A stretch of 64,000 bases of DNA from Cellulomonas sp. WB94 (GCF_003115775.1 NZ_QEES01000002.1:2046001-2110000); one strand, 5' to 3'. Counted from the first letter of the stretch, positions 8,824-17,574 are shown. The notes: a model not told the origin generated them from the sequence alone. Numbers and translations: made by a program.

Positions 8824-9726
8824 GTGACTACCACCGGACACGCCACTGACGAGCTCGTGGCACAGCACCTGCCGCTCGTCGGCTACCACGTGAGCGAGAT
8901 GCTCATGCGTGTCCCCCGGACCGTCAACCGCGACGACCTCGCCTCCGCCGGGAGCCTCGCGCTGGTTCTCGCCGCGCGGGCCTACGACGCGACGACGGGC
9001 GTGCCCTTCGCTCGGTACGCCGCGCTGCGCATCCGTGGCGCGCTGCTCGACGAGCTGCGATCGATGGACTGGGCGACCCGCGGTGCACGGCACCGCGCCC
9101 GTGAGCTCACCACGACCACGGAGACCCTCTCCGCTAGCCTCGGCCGCACGCCGAGCCGCGACGAGCTCGCGACCGCGCTCGGCACCGACGTCGCCGGCGT
9201 CGACCAGGCGCGGGACGACGCGGCCCGCCGCGTGCTCAGCCTCGACGCGACAGTCCACCCGCTCGCCGAGCTCGTCGCGGACCGTGGGCCGAGCCCCGAA
9301 GAGGCGCTGCTCGCGACCGAGCGACTGCAGTACCTGCGCGCCGGCGTCAGCACCCTGCCCGACCGTCTGCGGCACGTCATCGAGGAGCTGTTCCTCAAGG
9401 ACCGCCCCGTCGCCGAGCTCGCCGCCGAGCTGGGCGTGACCCAGTCCCGTGTCAGCCAGCTGCGCACCGAGGCGCTCACGCTCCTGCGCGACGGCCTCAA
9501 CGCGAGCCTCGACCCCGACCTCGTCCCCGAGGCCGACCGGCCGGACGGCGTTGCCGAGCGTCGCCGCCAGACCTACTTCGCCGCCGTGGCCGCTCGCGCC
9601 GCGATGGGCACCTCGAGCATCGACTATGCCTCCGCGGGCGCGGGAGTCATCCCGACGCAGCGTCCCGCGACCGAGGCCGACCAGGGATCTGACGCCGGTC
9701 GCGGCGCCCTGTTCGCCACCGCCTGA
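8824..9726 (+). CDS. fliA: RNA polymerase sigma factor FliA (sigma-28)
   Basis: About 300 residues from the GTG at 8824, which follows a G-rich ribosome site; longer in-frame starts would run into the regulatory region. Region 2 reads ARAYDATTGVPFARYAALRIRGALLDELRSMDW, here in the characteristic FliA form (RIRGALLDELR, then MDWATR). Region 4 is AAELGVTQSRVSQLRTEAL, a helix-turn-helix. There is an extra C-terminal tail of roughly 60 residues. FliA directs transcription of motility genes from GCCGAT-type promoters, nine of which are proposed in this window. No anti-sigma flgM is visible here. Confidence 0.93.
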   Translation: MTTTGHATDELVAQHLPLVGYHVSEMLMRVPRTVNRDDLASAGSLALVLAARAYDATTGVPFARYAALRIRGALLDELRSMDWATRGARHRARELTTTTETLSASLGRTPSRDELATALGTDVAGVDQARDDAARRVLSLDATVHPLAELVADRGPSPEEALLATERLQYLRAGVSTLPDRLRHVIEELFLKDRPVAELAAELGVTQSRVSQLRTEALTLLRDGLNASLDPDLVPEADRPDGVAERRRQTYFAAVAARAAMGTSSIDYASAGAGVIPTQRPATEADQGSDAGRGALFATA

Positions 9727-9755
9727 CCCCACAGGAAACTCCTTCGCAGAAATCC

Positions 9756-9781
9756 TCAACTCGGTGCGCGCTGGCCGATGA
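9756..9781 (+). promoter_or_regulatory. FliA-type promoter of fliC
   Basis: -35 TCAA (9756-9759), 14-base spacer, -10 GCCGATGA (9774-9781). The expected transcript start is around 9787-9789, which would place the leader hairpin at the extreme 5' end of the flagellin mRNA. Confidence 0.75.
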
Positions 9782-9787
9782 GACGGG

Positions 9788-9832
9788 TGCCAGCCCACGG
9801 ACGGGCGGCAGCTTCGACCCGAATCAAGGAGG
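9788..9832 (+). promoter_or_regulatory. Two CsrA-type binding sites in the fliC leader
   Basis: Site 1: a stem TGCC-A-GCCC (9788-9796) pairs with GGGC-GGCA (9803-9810) with one bulged A, leaving the hexaloop ACGGAC. The loop region contains CACGGACG (9796-9803), matching CANGGANG. Site 2: CAAGGAGG (9825-9832) is also a full match and overlaps the ribosome-binding site of the ATG at 9842. A GGA-loop site plus a second site at the Shine-Dalgarno is the known arrangement for CsrA repression of flagellin. Confidence 0.7.
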
Positions 9833-9841
9833 AGTTCCATC

Positions 9842-10669
9842 ATGGGTCTCTCGATCAACCAGAACATCGCGGCAGTCAACGCGTACCGCAACCTGTCCAA
9901 CACGCAGAACGACCTGAGCAAGTCGCTCGAGAAGCTCTCGTCCGGCTTCCGCATCAACCGCGCAGCGGACGACGCGGCCGGCCTGGCGATCTCCGAGGGC
10001 CTGCGCTCGCAGGTCGGTGGCCTCAAGGTCGCCGCCCGCAACGCCCAGGACGGCATCTCCGTCGTGCAGACCGCTGAAGGCGCCCTGACCGAGGTGCACA
10101 GCATCCTGCAGCGTGTCCGTGACCTGGCCGTCCAGGGCGCCAACGACTCGAACAGCGCCGAAGCCCGCAGCAACATCGAGACCGAGATCTCGAGCCTGGG
10201 TACCGAGCTCACGCGCATCTCCGACTCGACCAACTTCAACGGCACGAAGCTGCTCGACGGCTCCAACGCCGCTGGCCTGACCTTCCAGGTCGGCGCTGAC
10301 GGCGACGCGAACAGCGCGATCACGGTCACGCTGGACGACGTCAAGACCACGGTTGCTGGCATCTCCGCGCTCAAGGTCACGGACAACACCACGGCGCAGG
10401 CGTCGATCGTGGCGGTCGACACTGCGATCAAGGCAATCTCGACCACGCGTGCCGGACTCGGTGCCATGCAGAACCGCCTTGAGCACACGGTCAAGAACGT
10501 CAACGTCGCGGTGGAGAACCTGTCCGCGTCGGAGAGCCGGATCCGCGACACCGACATGGCGTCCGAGATGGTCCAGTTCACGCGCTCGCAGATCCTGTCG
10601 CAGGCCGGCACGGCGATGCTGGCGCAGGCCAACCAGATCCCCCAGGGCGTCCTGTCGCTCCTGCGCTGA
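9842..10669 (+). CDS. fliC: Flagellin FliC
   Basis: 275 residues, a short flagellin composed essentially of the D0/D1 core. The N-terminus is MGLSINQNIAAVNAYRNL with SLEKLSSGFRINRAADDAAG. The C-terminus is SRIRDTDMASEMVQFTRSQI, ending AQANQIPQGVLSLLR. The middle (about 140-190) is small, so surface-exposed D2/D3 domains are essentially missing. A strong GGAGGA ribosome site overlaps a CsrA motif. The gene is monocistronic or partly terminated by tandem stem-loops before fliD, which would allow higher flagellin dosage. Export is through the flagellar type III system. Confidence 0.97.
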   Translation: MGLSINQNIAAVNAYRNLSNTQNDLSKSLEKLSSGFRINRAADDAAGLAISEGLRSQVGGLKVAARNAQDGISVVQTAEGALTEVHSILQRVRDLAVQGANDSNSAEARSNIETEISSLGTELTRISDSTNFNGTKLLDGSNAAGLTFQVGADGDANSAITVTLDDVKTTVAGISALKVTDNTTAQASIVAVDTAIKAISTTRAGLGAMQNRLEHTVKNVNVAVENLSASESRIRDTDMASEMVQFTRSQILSQAGTAMLAQANQIPQGVLSLLR

Positions 10670-10684
10670 TCTGAGGGCTGATCC

Positions 10685-10771
10685 CGCGAGGCGATCCCTC
10701 GCGCAGCCCGGAACATGCACCACGCGACCGGCGGTGGGTGGACGACCGTCCCCCACCGCCGGCCGTGCATG
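10685..10771 (+). terminator. Tandem stem-loops after fliC
   Basis: First hairpin: CGCGAGG (10685-10691) with CCTCGCG (10697-10703). Second: CATGCAC (10714-10720) and CCGGCGGTGGG (10728-10738) pair with CCCACCGCCGG (10752-10762) and GTGCATG (10765-10771). No U-tract follows. It probably acts as a terminator or attenuator and as 3' protection for fliC mRNA. Confidence 0.6.
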
Positions 10772-10851
10772 CGGTACCAGCACGACCCGGACGTGTCAGA
10801 CGCGACACGCACGGCACGGCACACGCGCGGCTGCCAGACGGAGGGGACCTC

Positions 10852-12231
10852 ATGGTTTCGATGGGCATCGACGGCCTGGTGAGCGGGCTCGACACCACGA
10901 GTCTCATCTCCCAGCTCATGCAGGTGGAGTCCGCTCCGCAGGCGTTGCTCAAGACGAAGCAGTCCTCGACGACCTCGTTCGTGAGCGCGTTGCAGTCGTT
11001 CAACACCAAGGTCGCCTCGCTGGCTGACGCGGCTGCAACGGCCGCGAAGGCCACCTCGTGGCTGGCATATGCGGCGACCAGCTCCTCGGCCGCCGCCACC
11101 GTGACCGCTGGAGCGACTGCGCGGCCTGGGTCGCTGAGCTTCAACGTCGACAAGGTCGCGACCACCCAGTCCAGCTTGAGCGCCGAGACGCTCGATGACG
11201 GCAGCCTGTTGCCCACGATCCCGTCCGCCATCACCATCCGCGCGAGCGACGGCACCCTCGTGACCGTCCAGCCCACGACGGGCAGCCTCAGCGACGTCGC
11301 CAAGGCCGTCAACGACGCCGCGACGTCGGGCGTCCGGGCCACGGTCGTGCGCGTCTCCAATGGGGTCAACGGCGGCGAGCCGACCTACCGGCTCCAGTTC
11401 ACTGGAACCAGCACCGGCACCTCGGGAGCTTTCGAGGTGTACGCAGGCGCGGACACCACAGGCCCGCGGCTAGACGCGACGCAGGTGCGGGCCGCCGATG
11501 ACGCGAGCGTGACGCTCTTCAAGGGCACCGCCGCCGAGAAGAGCTTCACGCAGTCGTCCAACACGTTCGCGAACCTGATGACCGGGGTGGACGTCACCGT
11601 CGCCACGGCAACCGCCCCGGACGCGCCGGTGACGATCAGCGTCGCCCGCGACGACGCGGCGCTCACGAAGCTGGCCTCGGGGATCGTGGGCGCCCTCGGC
11701 GTCGTGTTCTCCGAGGTCGACTCGCGCACGGCAACGACCACGACGACCGACTCGTCCGGGCGCACCGTCATCACGGGCGGCCTGTTCACCGGCGACTCCG
11801 CCATTCGTGGGTTGAGTCAGGCGTTGCAGAGCGCCGCGTCCTACCCGGTCGACGGCTTCTCGCCGTCCGAGGTCGGCATCGTCATCGGCCGCGACGGGAC
11901 GTTCACGTTCGACGAGGCAAAGTTCACTTCCGCGCTCGCCGCCGACCCGACCAAGGTCCAGAGGATCGTGGCGGGGCTTGCGGCGCGGGTGGCGGATGTG
12001 GCGAAGCTGGCGTCCGACCCCATCGACGGCAGCCTCACCCAGAAGATCACGAGCCAGCAGAGTGTGGTCCGGGACCTGGGCGACCAGATCGACGAATGGG
12101 ACCGTCGGCTCGCGCTGCGCAAGGAAGGGCTCCAAGCCACCTACTCCGCGCTCGAGGTGACCCTGTCCGGCCTCCAGTCCCAGTCGAGCTGGCTCACCAG
12201 CCAGCTCGCGTCGCTCCCCACCTCAGCCTGA
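10852..12231 (+). CDS. fliD: Flagellar filament cap protein FliD
   Basis: 459 residues from the ATG at 10852, preceded by GGAGGGG. The N-terminus MVSMGIDGLVSGLDTTSLI with QLMQVE is typical of FliD (HAP2). The C-terminal region has KITSQQSVVRDLGDQIDEWD and ends in a coiled coil (LSGLQSQSSWLTSQL). The cap pentamer promotes folding of exported flagellin at the filament tip. fliS follows after 26 bp, so fliD-fliS are probably co-transcribed. Confidence 0.95.
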   Translation: MVSMGIDGLVSGLDTTSLISQLMQVESAPQALLKTKQSSTTSFVSALQSFNTKVASLADAAATAAKATSWLAYAATSSSAAATVTAGATARPGSLSFNVDKVATTQSSLSAETLDDGSLLPTIPSAITIRASDGTLVTVQPTTGSLSDVAKAVNDAATSGVRATVVRVSNGVNGGEPTYRLQFTGTSTGTSGAFEVYAGADTTGPRLDATQVRAADDASVTLFKGTAAEKSFTQSSNTFANLMTGVDVTVATATAPDAPVTISVARDDAALTKLASGIVGALGVVFSEVDSRTATTTTTDSSGRTVITGGLFTGDSAIRGLSQALQSAASYPVDGFSPSEVGIVIGRDGTFTFDEAKFTSALAADPTKVQRIVAGLAARVADVAKLASDPIDGSLTQKITSQQSVVRDLGDQIDEWDRRLALRKEGLQATYSALEVTLSGLQSQSSWLTSQLASLPTSA

Positions 12232-12257
12232 CCTGACGACCGAAGGGCATCACGCTC

Positions 12258-12695
12258 ATGTACGACGTCCGCTCGCGGTACCTCGCCGACACGGTGGCGA
12301 CGGTGGGGCCCTCCGGCCTGCTCACGATGCTCTACGACCGCATGGTGCTCGACGTGGAGCGCGGGGAGCAGGCGCTGCGCGCCGGCAACCGGCCGGAGGC
12401 GACGCAGCAGCTGGCCCACGCGCAGGAGATCGTCTCCGAGCTCATCTCCAGCCTCGACACGAACGCGTGGGACGGCGGACCTGGCCTGCTGTCGATCTAC
12501 ACCTACCTCCTCGCGGAGCTCATGAACACGTCGATGACCGGTGACCCGGAGAGAGCCGCGGTGTGCCGCCGGATCATCGCCCCGCTGCGCGACGCGTGGC
12601 ACGAGGCGGCCAGGCTTGACGCGCCGGTCCTGCCCACGCAGAGGACCGCCCGGGCGCTCGAGGGTGCGGGGCTCGGGGTCCTCGGTGTCGGCTGA
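12258..12695 (+). CDS. fliS: Flagellin export chaperone FliS
   Basis: 145 residues, helical. MYDVRSRYLADTVATVGPSG and LLTMLYDRMVLDVERGEQAL match the conserved first helices of FliS (the YxxxxVxTASPxxLxxMLYD pattern). FliS binds the C-terminal D0 region of flagellin in the cytoplasm, preventing premature polymerisation. It may also contact FliW (family knowledge). It lies between fliD and a small gene whose start overlaps its last 11 bases. Confidence 0.93.
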   Translation: MYDVRSRYLADTVATVGPSGLLTMLYDRMVLDVERGEQALRAGNRPEATQQLAHAQEIVSELISSLDTNAWDGGPGLLSIYTYLLAELMNTSMTGDPERAAVCRRIIAPLRDAWHEAARLDAPVLPTQRTARALEGAGLGVLGVG

Positions 12696-13032
12696 CCTGC
12701 TGCTCCACCGGCCGGTGCCCACGTGGGAGACCGCGTGGTCGGCGGCGCTCGCGGTGCTCGAGCTCGACGTCGCGCAGGCCGAGGCGCAGCTTGCCGCCGC
12801 TCACACGAGTGCTCCCGTCCTCACCTCACCCCGCGCCTGGGCGCCCCCCGTGGGCCTCGGCCCGCTCCCCGCCTCGCTGAAGACCCGCGCCGAGGCGCTC
12901 CTCGACCGCCAGATCAGTGTCGGCCGCCGCATCGCCGAGGCGGCCAACCTCAGTCGCCGCCAGGCCGCCGCAGCCGAGGGCATGCGCAGCCGCCCGCCCG
13001 CCGTCCCGGTCTACCTCGACACCGAGGGCTGA
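12685..13032 (+). CDS. Small helical protein downstream of fliS, possible flagellar chaperone
   Basis: 115 residues from a GTG at 12685 that overlaps the end of fliS. It contains a helical N-terminal half (WETAWSAALAVLELDVAQAE) and a Pro/Ala-rich centre. A basic helical stretch (AEALLDRQISVGRRIAEAAN) precedes the C-terminus. I recognise no family. Small helical proteins translationally coupled to fliS are often FliT-type or other export chaperones, which is the best guess from position alone. Base composition resembles its neighbours. Confidence 0.55.
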   Translation: MSADLLLHRPVPTWETAWSAALAVLELDVAQAEAQLAAAHTSAPVLTSPRAWAPPVGLGPLPASLKTRAEALLDRQISVGRRIAEAANLSRRQAAAAEGMRSRPPAVPVYLDTEG

Positions 13033-13082
13033 ACCCCTCTCGGCGCCTGCGGAGGGTGACGCACCGACCGGACAAGGTGCGA

Positions 13083-13101
13083 CACCGTGGGACACACGGT
13101 G
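13083..13101 (+). terminator. Stem-loop after the fliS operon
   Basis: CACCGT (13083-13088) and ACGGTG (13096-13101) form a short hairpin in the 228-bp gap before flgB. It is upstream of the flgB promoter, and no T-run follows. It is a weak candidate terminator. Confidence 0.35.
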
Positions 13102-13153
13102 ACGTAGTCGCTCCGCCAGGCGAGTGAACGTCAACCTCGGCGGCTCGAAACCC

Positions 13154-13180
13154 TCACCCACCAGCCGCGTCACCCGATGG
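13154..13180 (+). promoter_or_regulatory. FliA-type promoter of the flgB basal-body operon
   Basis: -35 TCAC (13154-13157), 15-base spacer, -10 CCCGATGG (13173-13180), about 80 bases before flgB. The first -10 base is C instead of G, so the match is weaker than that of fliC or flbD. Confidence 0.5.
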
Positions 13181-13260
13181 GGACGACGAGCAAGGATCGC
13201 TCACGCAGCAGGCCACGGACCGGCCGACCCGAGCACCACTGTCGGTGAGGTGGACGGTCC

Positions 13261-13608
13261 ATGTCCGTGTTCGACTCCGTGAGCTCCGTGGCGCTCAACA
13301 GCGCCCTGGACGGGCTCGCGCTGCGTCAGCGCACCATCGCGGAGAACGTCGCGAACATCAACACCCCCGGCTACCAGGCCAAGCGCGTCCAGTTCGAGAC
13401 CGCCCTGGCCCGCGCCGTCGAGCAGGGCTCAGGCGCCGCCGGCGCGAGTGTCGCCCGCTCGCTCGAGCCGACCCGCGAGGACGGCAACAACGTCAACCTC
13501 GACGCGGAGACGACCCTCAACGTGGACACGAACCTGCGCTACCAGCTCGCGACCCAGGCGCTCGACCAGACGTTCTCGACGCTCCGCATCGCGATGAGGA
13601 CCTCCTGA
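13261..13608 (+). CDS. flgB: Flagellar proximal rod protein FlgB
   Basis: 115 residues. The rod-family N-terminal motif is complete: [20 protein letters not shown] followed by [12 protein letters not shown]. The C-terminal helix ([20 protein letters not shown]) matches FlgB. FlgB forms the most proximal rod segment, next to the MS ring and FliE. It is the first gene of a long operon extending to flgE, and its TGA overlaps the flgC ATG (TGATG). Confidence 0.95.
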   Translation: MSVFDSVSSVALNSALDGLALRQRTIAENVANINTPGYQAKRVQFETALARAVEQGSGAAGASVARSLEPTREDGNNVNLDAETTLNVDTNLRYQLATQALDQTFSTLRIAMRTS

Positions 13609-14009
13609 TGAGCATCTTCGGGGCGATCGGTATCGCCAGCTCGGGCATGACCGTCAACCGCAAGTGGCTCGACGCGGTGAGCGACAACCTCGCGAACGTC
13701 TCGACCGTGCGCCGGACGAGCGAGGCCGCGTACCAGGCCAAGTCGGTCGTCGTGAGCGAGATCCCGACGTCGAACGGCGGCGGGGTGCAGGTCACGGGCA
13801 TCGCGCTCGGGGACGCCGTCGGGCGCGTGGTCTCGGACCCGACCAACCCGCTCGCCGACGCGGAGGGCTACGTGCGCCAGCCCGACATCGACATGTCGTC
13901 CCAGATGACCCAGCTGATCATGGCCCAGCGCGGCTACCAGGCGAACGCCGCCGTGGTCGACCGCGCCAAGGCCACCTACGAGGCAGCCCTCCAGATCGGA
14001 CGTTCCTGA
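13608..14009 (+). CDS. flgC: Flagellar proximal rod protein FlgC
   Basis: 133 residues. [20 protein letters not shown] with [15 protein letters not shown] is the rod-family N-terminus. The C-terminus has [20 protein letters not shown] and [20 protein letters not shown], diagnostic of FlgC. The start is fixed by the TGATG junction with flgB. It is coupled to fliE in the same way. It builds the rod with FlgB after type III export. Confidence 0.95.
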   Translation: MSIFGAIGIASSGMTVNRKWLDAVSDNLANVSTVRRTSEAAYQAKSVVVSEIPTSNGGGVQVTGIALGDAVGRVVSDPTNPLADAEGYVRQPDIDMSSQMTQLIMAQRGYQANAAVVDRAKATYEAALQIGRS

Positions 14010-14323
14010 TGAGCATCCCCGCCGTGTCCGCGATCAGCGCGGGCATCACGTCGGTCACCCCGACCGCCTACCTCGGAGCCCCGAGCGGCGTCGCCGGTGC
14101 GTCCGCGACCGGCTTCGCCTCGGCGCTCGGGTCGGTCGACCAGCTCCAGCAGATGCAGTCGACGACCGACGGGCTCGCCGTCAAGGCCGTCACCGGCAGC
14201 CTCACCGACGTGCACGACTACACGATCGCGGCCGCCGAGTCGAAGCTCACGATGGAGCTGACCGCGGCGGTCCGTAACAAGGCCGTCGACGCGTTCAACG
14301 AGATCATGCGGATGCAGGCCTGA
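14009..14323 (+). CDS. fliE: MS-ring/rod junction protein FliE
   Basis: 104 residues, beginning at the ATG that overlaps the flgC stop. The C-terminal half carries the FliE signature: [19 protein letters not shown], then a stretch ending [14 protein letters not shown]. FliE is the adaptor between the FliF ring and the proximal rod and is one of the first exported substrates. The N-terminal half is Ala/Ser/Gly-rich and of low conservation, as usual in the family. Confidence 0.93.
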   Translation: MSIPAVSAISAGITSVTPTAYLGAPSGVAGASATGFASALGSVDQLQQMQSTTDGLAVKAVTGSLTDVHDYTIAAAESKLTMELTAAVRNKAVDAFNEIMRMQA

Positions 14324-15921
14324 TGCCCACCCAGGTCACGGCCGCTTTCGGCCGGTTCACGTCCACGCTCAAGCAGTTCACGGTCGCGCAGCGCACTCTC
14401 GCGATCATCGGCCTCGCGGTCCTCCTGCTCGGCGGGTTCGCCGTCGCGAACTGGGTGTCGAAGCCCACGATGAGCCCGCTGTTCACGAGTCTGTCCGCGA
14501 CCGACGCGAGCGCGGTCGTCGACCAGCTCACGTCCGAGGGCGTCGCCTACCAGCTCTCCGACGGCGGCTCCACGGTGCTCGTCCCCAACGACAAGCTCTA
14601 CGCGATGCGCCTCAAGCTCGCGGCCGCCGGGCTCCCGGCGAACGCCGACGGTGGCGGCTACTCGCTGCTCGACAGCATGGGGATGTCGACGTCGGAGTTC
14701 CAGCAGCAGATCACCTACCAGCGGGCGCTCGAGGGCGAGCTCGCCAAGACGGTCGGGGCCCTGCAGGGCGTCGACGCGGCGACCGTCAAGCTCGCGATCC
14801 CGCAGGACACCGTGTTCGTCGCGACCAAGGCGGACCCGACCGCGTCGGTGTTCATCCGCACCAAGGCCGGCGTCACGCTCAGCACCGACCAGGTCCAGGC
14901 GATCGTGCACCTGGTCTCTGCCGGCATCGAGGGCATGAAACCGACCGACGTCGCGGTCATCGACTCGACCGGCAAGGTCCTGTCGACCGTCGGCGGCGAG
15001 CTGACGTCCGGCTCTGACGGTCAGCAGACCGGCGACTACGAGGCGCGGGTCAGCGCGGCGGTCCAGGTGCTGCTCGACCAGGTCGTCGGCGTCGGCAAGT
15101 CCGCCGTCACGATGAACGCGGTGCTGGACTACGACAAGACGCAGCGCACGAGCGAGACGTTCACCGCCGCACCCAACACCCCAGCCCTCGCGTCGTCCAA
15201 GAAGAGCGAGACGTACACGGGCAACGGGTCGACGGCGACCGGCGTGCTCGGCCCGGACAACATCGCGGTGCCGAGCGGGAACTCGACCGCCGGCACCTAC
15301 GCGTCGGCCAGCGAGGACGTCACCAACGCGGTCGACAAGGTCACCGAGCTCACGACGACCGCGCCGGGCAGCGTCCGCCGCCAGTCGCTCGCCGTGGCCA
15401 TCGACGCCAAGGCCGCCGCCGCGATCGACATGACCCAGCTGACCGCGATGCTGAGCGCCGCAGCCGGGATCGACGCCGCGCGCGGCGACACCATCGCGGT
15501 CCAGGCCATCCAGTTCGACACGTCCGCGGCGCAGACCGCCCAGGACGCGCTCGCCGCCGCCGACGCGCAGTCCGCGAAGGACGCCTCCGCCTCGCTCGTC
15601 AAGCAGGGCGCGATCGCCGGGGTGATCCTGCTCGTCGTCCTCTCGCTGGTCGTCGCGGGCGCCCGCCGGTCGCGTCGCAGCCGCCGCGAGTCGCTCGACA
15701 TCGGCGAGCTGTCGCGGCTCGACCGCGACGCCGACCCGCTCGGGATCGGTGCGGGCGCCGACGGACTGCCCGCGCTGCCCGCCGGGATGGCCCCCGTGCC
15801 CGCCCTGCCCGACGCCGTTGCGGTCAAGCGCGCCGAGATCTCCGCGCTGGCCGACGAGCAGCCCGCTGAGGTCGCCGACCTGCTGCGCGGCTGGCTCGCC
15901 GCACCGAGCGGTCGACGCTGA
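14323..15921 (+). CDS. fliF: Flagellar MS-ring protein FliF
   Basis: 532 residues. Two membrane spans are visible, at about 26-44 (LAIIGLAVLLLGGFAVANW) and about 430-447 (AGVILLVVLSLVVAGA), enclosing the large periplasmic ring-building region. SPLFTSLSATDASAVVDQL and LAIPQDTVFV are characteristic. After the second span a cytoplasmic tail of about 85 residues ends in the segment that binds FliG (EISALADEQPAEVADLLRGW). It overlaps fliE and fliG by one base. It forms the assembly base of the basal body. Confidence 0.97.
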   Translation: MPTQVTAAFGRFTSTLKQFTVAQRTLAIIGLAVLLLGGFAVANWVSKPTMSPLFTSLSATDASAVVDQLTSEGVAYQLSDGGSTVLVPNDKLYAMRLKLAAAGLPANADGGGYSLLDSMGMSTSEFQQQITYQRALEGELAKTVGALQGVDAATVKLAIPQDTVFVATKADPTASVFIRTKAGVTLSTDQVQAIVHLVSAGIEGMKPTDVAVIDSTGKVLSTVGGELTSGSDGQQTGDYEARVSAAVQVLLDQVVGVGKSAVTMNAVLDYDKTQRTSETFTAAPNTPALASSKKSETYTGNGSTATGVLGPDNIAVPSGNSTAGTYASASEDVTNAVDKVTELTTTAPGSVRRQSLAVAIDAKAAAAIDMTQLTAMLSAAAGIDAARGDTIAVQAIQFDTSAAQTAQDALAAADAQSAKDASASLVKQGAIAGVILLVVLSLVVAGARRSRRSRRESLDIGELSRLDRDADPLGIGAGADGLPALPAGMAPVPALPDAVAVKRAEISALADEQPAEVADLLRGWLAAPSGRR

Positions 15922-16922
15922 TGGCCACCCTGACCGGCACGCAGAAGGCCGCGATGCTGCTGCTGCAGCTCGGCCGCGACCGGGCCGCGCGCGTGATGGC
16001 GCAGCTCGACGTGACCGAGATCGAGGAGCTGACAGTCGAGATCATGCGTCTCGACCGCATCGACCAGGCGATGGCCGACGACGTCCTCGAGGAGTTCTAC
16101 GACGTCTCCGTCATCGGCCCCGGGGTCGGCGGCGGCGTGGCGTACGCGCAGGCGCTGCTCGAGTCGTCCCTCGGCACCGAGCTCGCCGCCGGCATGCTCG
16201 AGCGGCTCCAGACCACCATGGCTGGGCAGCCGTTCGAGTTCCTCCAGCACGCCGACGCGCGTCAGGTCATCTCGCTGATCAGCGGCGAGCACCCGCAGGC
16301 CGTCGCGCTCGTGCTCGCTCACTTGCGTCCCGAGCACGCGTCGGCCATCCTCGCGGGCCTCGGGGCCGAGCTGCAGGGGGAGGTCGCGCACCGGATCGCC
16401 CTCATGGAGCGCGCGTCGCCCGACGTCGTGGCCGTCATCGCCGAGAGCCTCATGCGCAAGGCGTCCACCGTCCTGACACCGCGCGAGATGTCCGCCATCG
16501 GCGGGGTCCAGCCGCTCGTCGAGATCATCAACCGCGCCGACGCGACGACCGAGAAGGCGATCCTCGAGGGCCTCGAGGCGCGCGACGTCGAGCTCGCCGA
16601 AGAGGTCCGCAGCCGGATGTTCGTCTTCGGCGACATCGTCCTGCTCGAGGACCGCGCGCTGCAGCTCGTGCTCCGCCAGGTCGAGACGGCCGGGCTGTCG
16701 GTGGCCCTCAAGGGTGCCGGTCCCGACGTGCGCGAGAAGATCCTGCACAACCTGTCCGAGCGTGCGCGCGAGAACCTCGAGGAGGAGATCGAGCTGCTCG
16801 GGCCGGTGCGCCTGTCGCAGGTCGAGGACGCCCGCTCCGGCATCGTCCAGATCATCCGCCGCCTCGAGGAGAGCGGGCAGATCGTCATCCGCCGGGACGG
16901 CGAGGACGAATATGTCTCCTGA
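15921..16922 (+). CDS. fliG: Flagellar motor switch protein FliG
   Basis: 333 residues, normal length. The N-terminal FliF-binding domain (GTQKAAMLLLQLGRDRAARV) leads to a middle domain with the EHPQ motif (SGEHPQAVALVLAHL). The MFVF (MFxF) hinge and the C-terminal torque helix follow (LKGAGPDVREKILHNLSER). It couples MotA contacts to rotor rotation and switching. The fliH start lies within its last 11 bases. Confidence 0.97.
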   Translation: MATLTGTQKAAMLLLQLGRDRAARVMAQLDVTEIEELTVEIMRLDRIDQAMADDVLEEFYDVSVIGPGVGGGVAYAQALLESSLGTELAAGMLERLQTTMAGQPFEFLQHADARQVISLISGEHPQAVALVLAHLRPEHASAILAGLGAELQGEVAHRIALMERASPDVVAVIAESLMRKASTVLTPREMSAIGGVQPLVEIINRADATTEKAILEGLEARDVELAEEVRSRMFVFGDIVLLEDRALQLVLRQVETAGLSVALKGAGPDVREKILHNLSERARENLEEEIELLGPVRLSQVEDARSGIVQIIRRLEESGQIVIRRDGEDEYVS

Positions 16923-17574
16923 GATCCGCTCGGCGTCGTTCGGGTTCGCCTCCATCGGGCGCCCGGTCGACTCCGCGCACGACGCCGACCGCGACCGGGC
17001 CCACGCGGCCGGGTACGCGGCGGGCTACGCCGGCGGTGCTCGTGAGGCCGCCCGGGCTGCGACCGCCACGGCGGCGCACGGCGAGGAGCTCCGGGTGGTG
17101 GCCGAGGAGCGGCGTTCCGTCGAGCACGCCGCCGCCGTCGCAGCGCTGGCCCGTGCCACGGCGGCCGCCGCTGCGCGTACCGCTCCCGTGCTGGCCGACG
17201 CCGAGAGGGCGCTGCACGCGGCCGCGTTCGAGCTGGCCACGATCGTGCTGGGATGCGAGCTCGCGGACGGTGAGCACTCGGCCCGCGCCGCGCTGGCCCG
17301 GATCCTCGACGACCCGCAGGTCCCCGGCGTCCAGACCGTGCGCATGAGCCCTCGTGACCTCGACGCGCTGCGCGCCGCCGGTGGGGTCCCGGACGTCGCC
17401 GGCCTCGAGCTCGTCGCCGACCCCGCCCTCGCGCCGGGCGACGCCATCGGTCGCCACCCCGACGGGTACCTCGACGCGCGCATCACCACGGCGCTGGCCC
17501 GCGCCCGCGTCGCCCTGCTCGGGACCGACGGCAGCCCGTCTCCGCTGCCGCACCAGCACGGGCCACGCGCATGA
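16912..17574 (+). CDS. fliH: Flagellar export ATPase regulator FliH
   Basis: 220 residues from the ATG at 16912 inside the end of fliG. The N-terminal part is an Ala-rich helix with AAGYAAGYAGGAREAARA, a short form of the GxxxG/AxxxG repeats typical of FliH. The C-terminal part includes VRMSPRDLDALRAAG and PALAPGDAIGRHPDGYLDAR, as in FliH/YscL proteins. FliH dimerises, binds FliI and tethers it to the C-ring. The gene overlaps fliI by 4 bases. Confidence 0.88.
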   Translation: MSPEIRSASFGFASIGRPVDSAHDADRDRAHAAGYAAGYAGGAREAARAATATAAHGEELRVVAEERRSVEHAAAVAALARATAAAAARTAPVLADAERALHAAAFELATIVLGCELADGEHSARAALARILDDPQVPGVQTVRMSPRDLDALRAAGGVPDVAGLELVADPALAPGDAIGRHPDGYLDARITTALARARVALLGTDGSPSPLPHQHGPRA

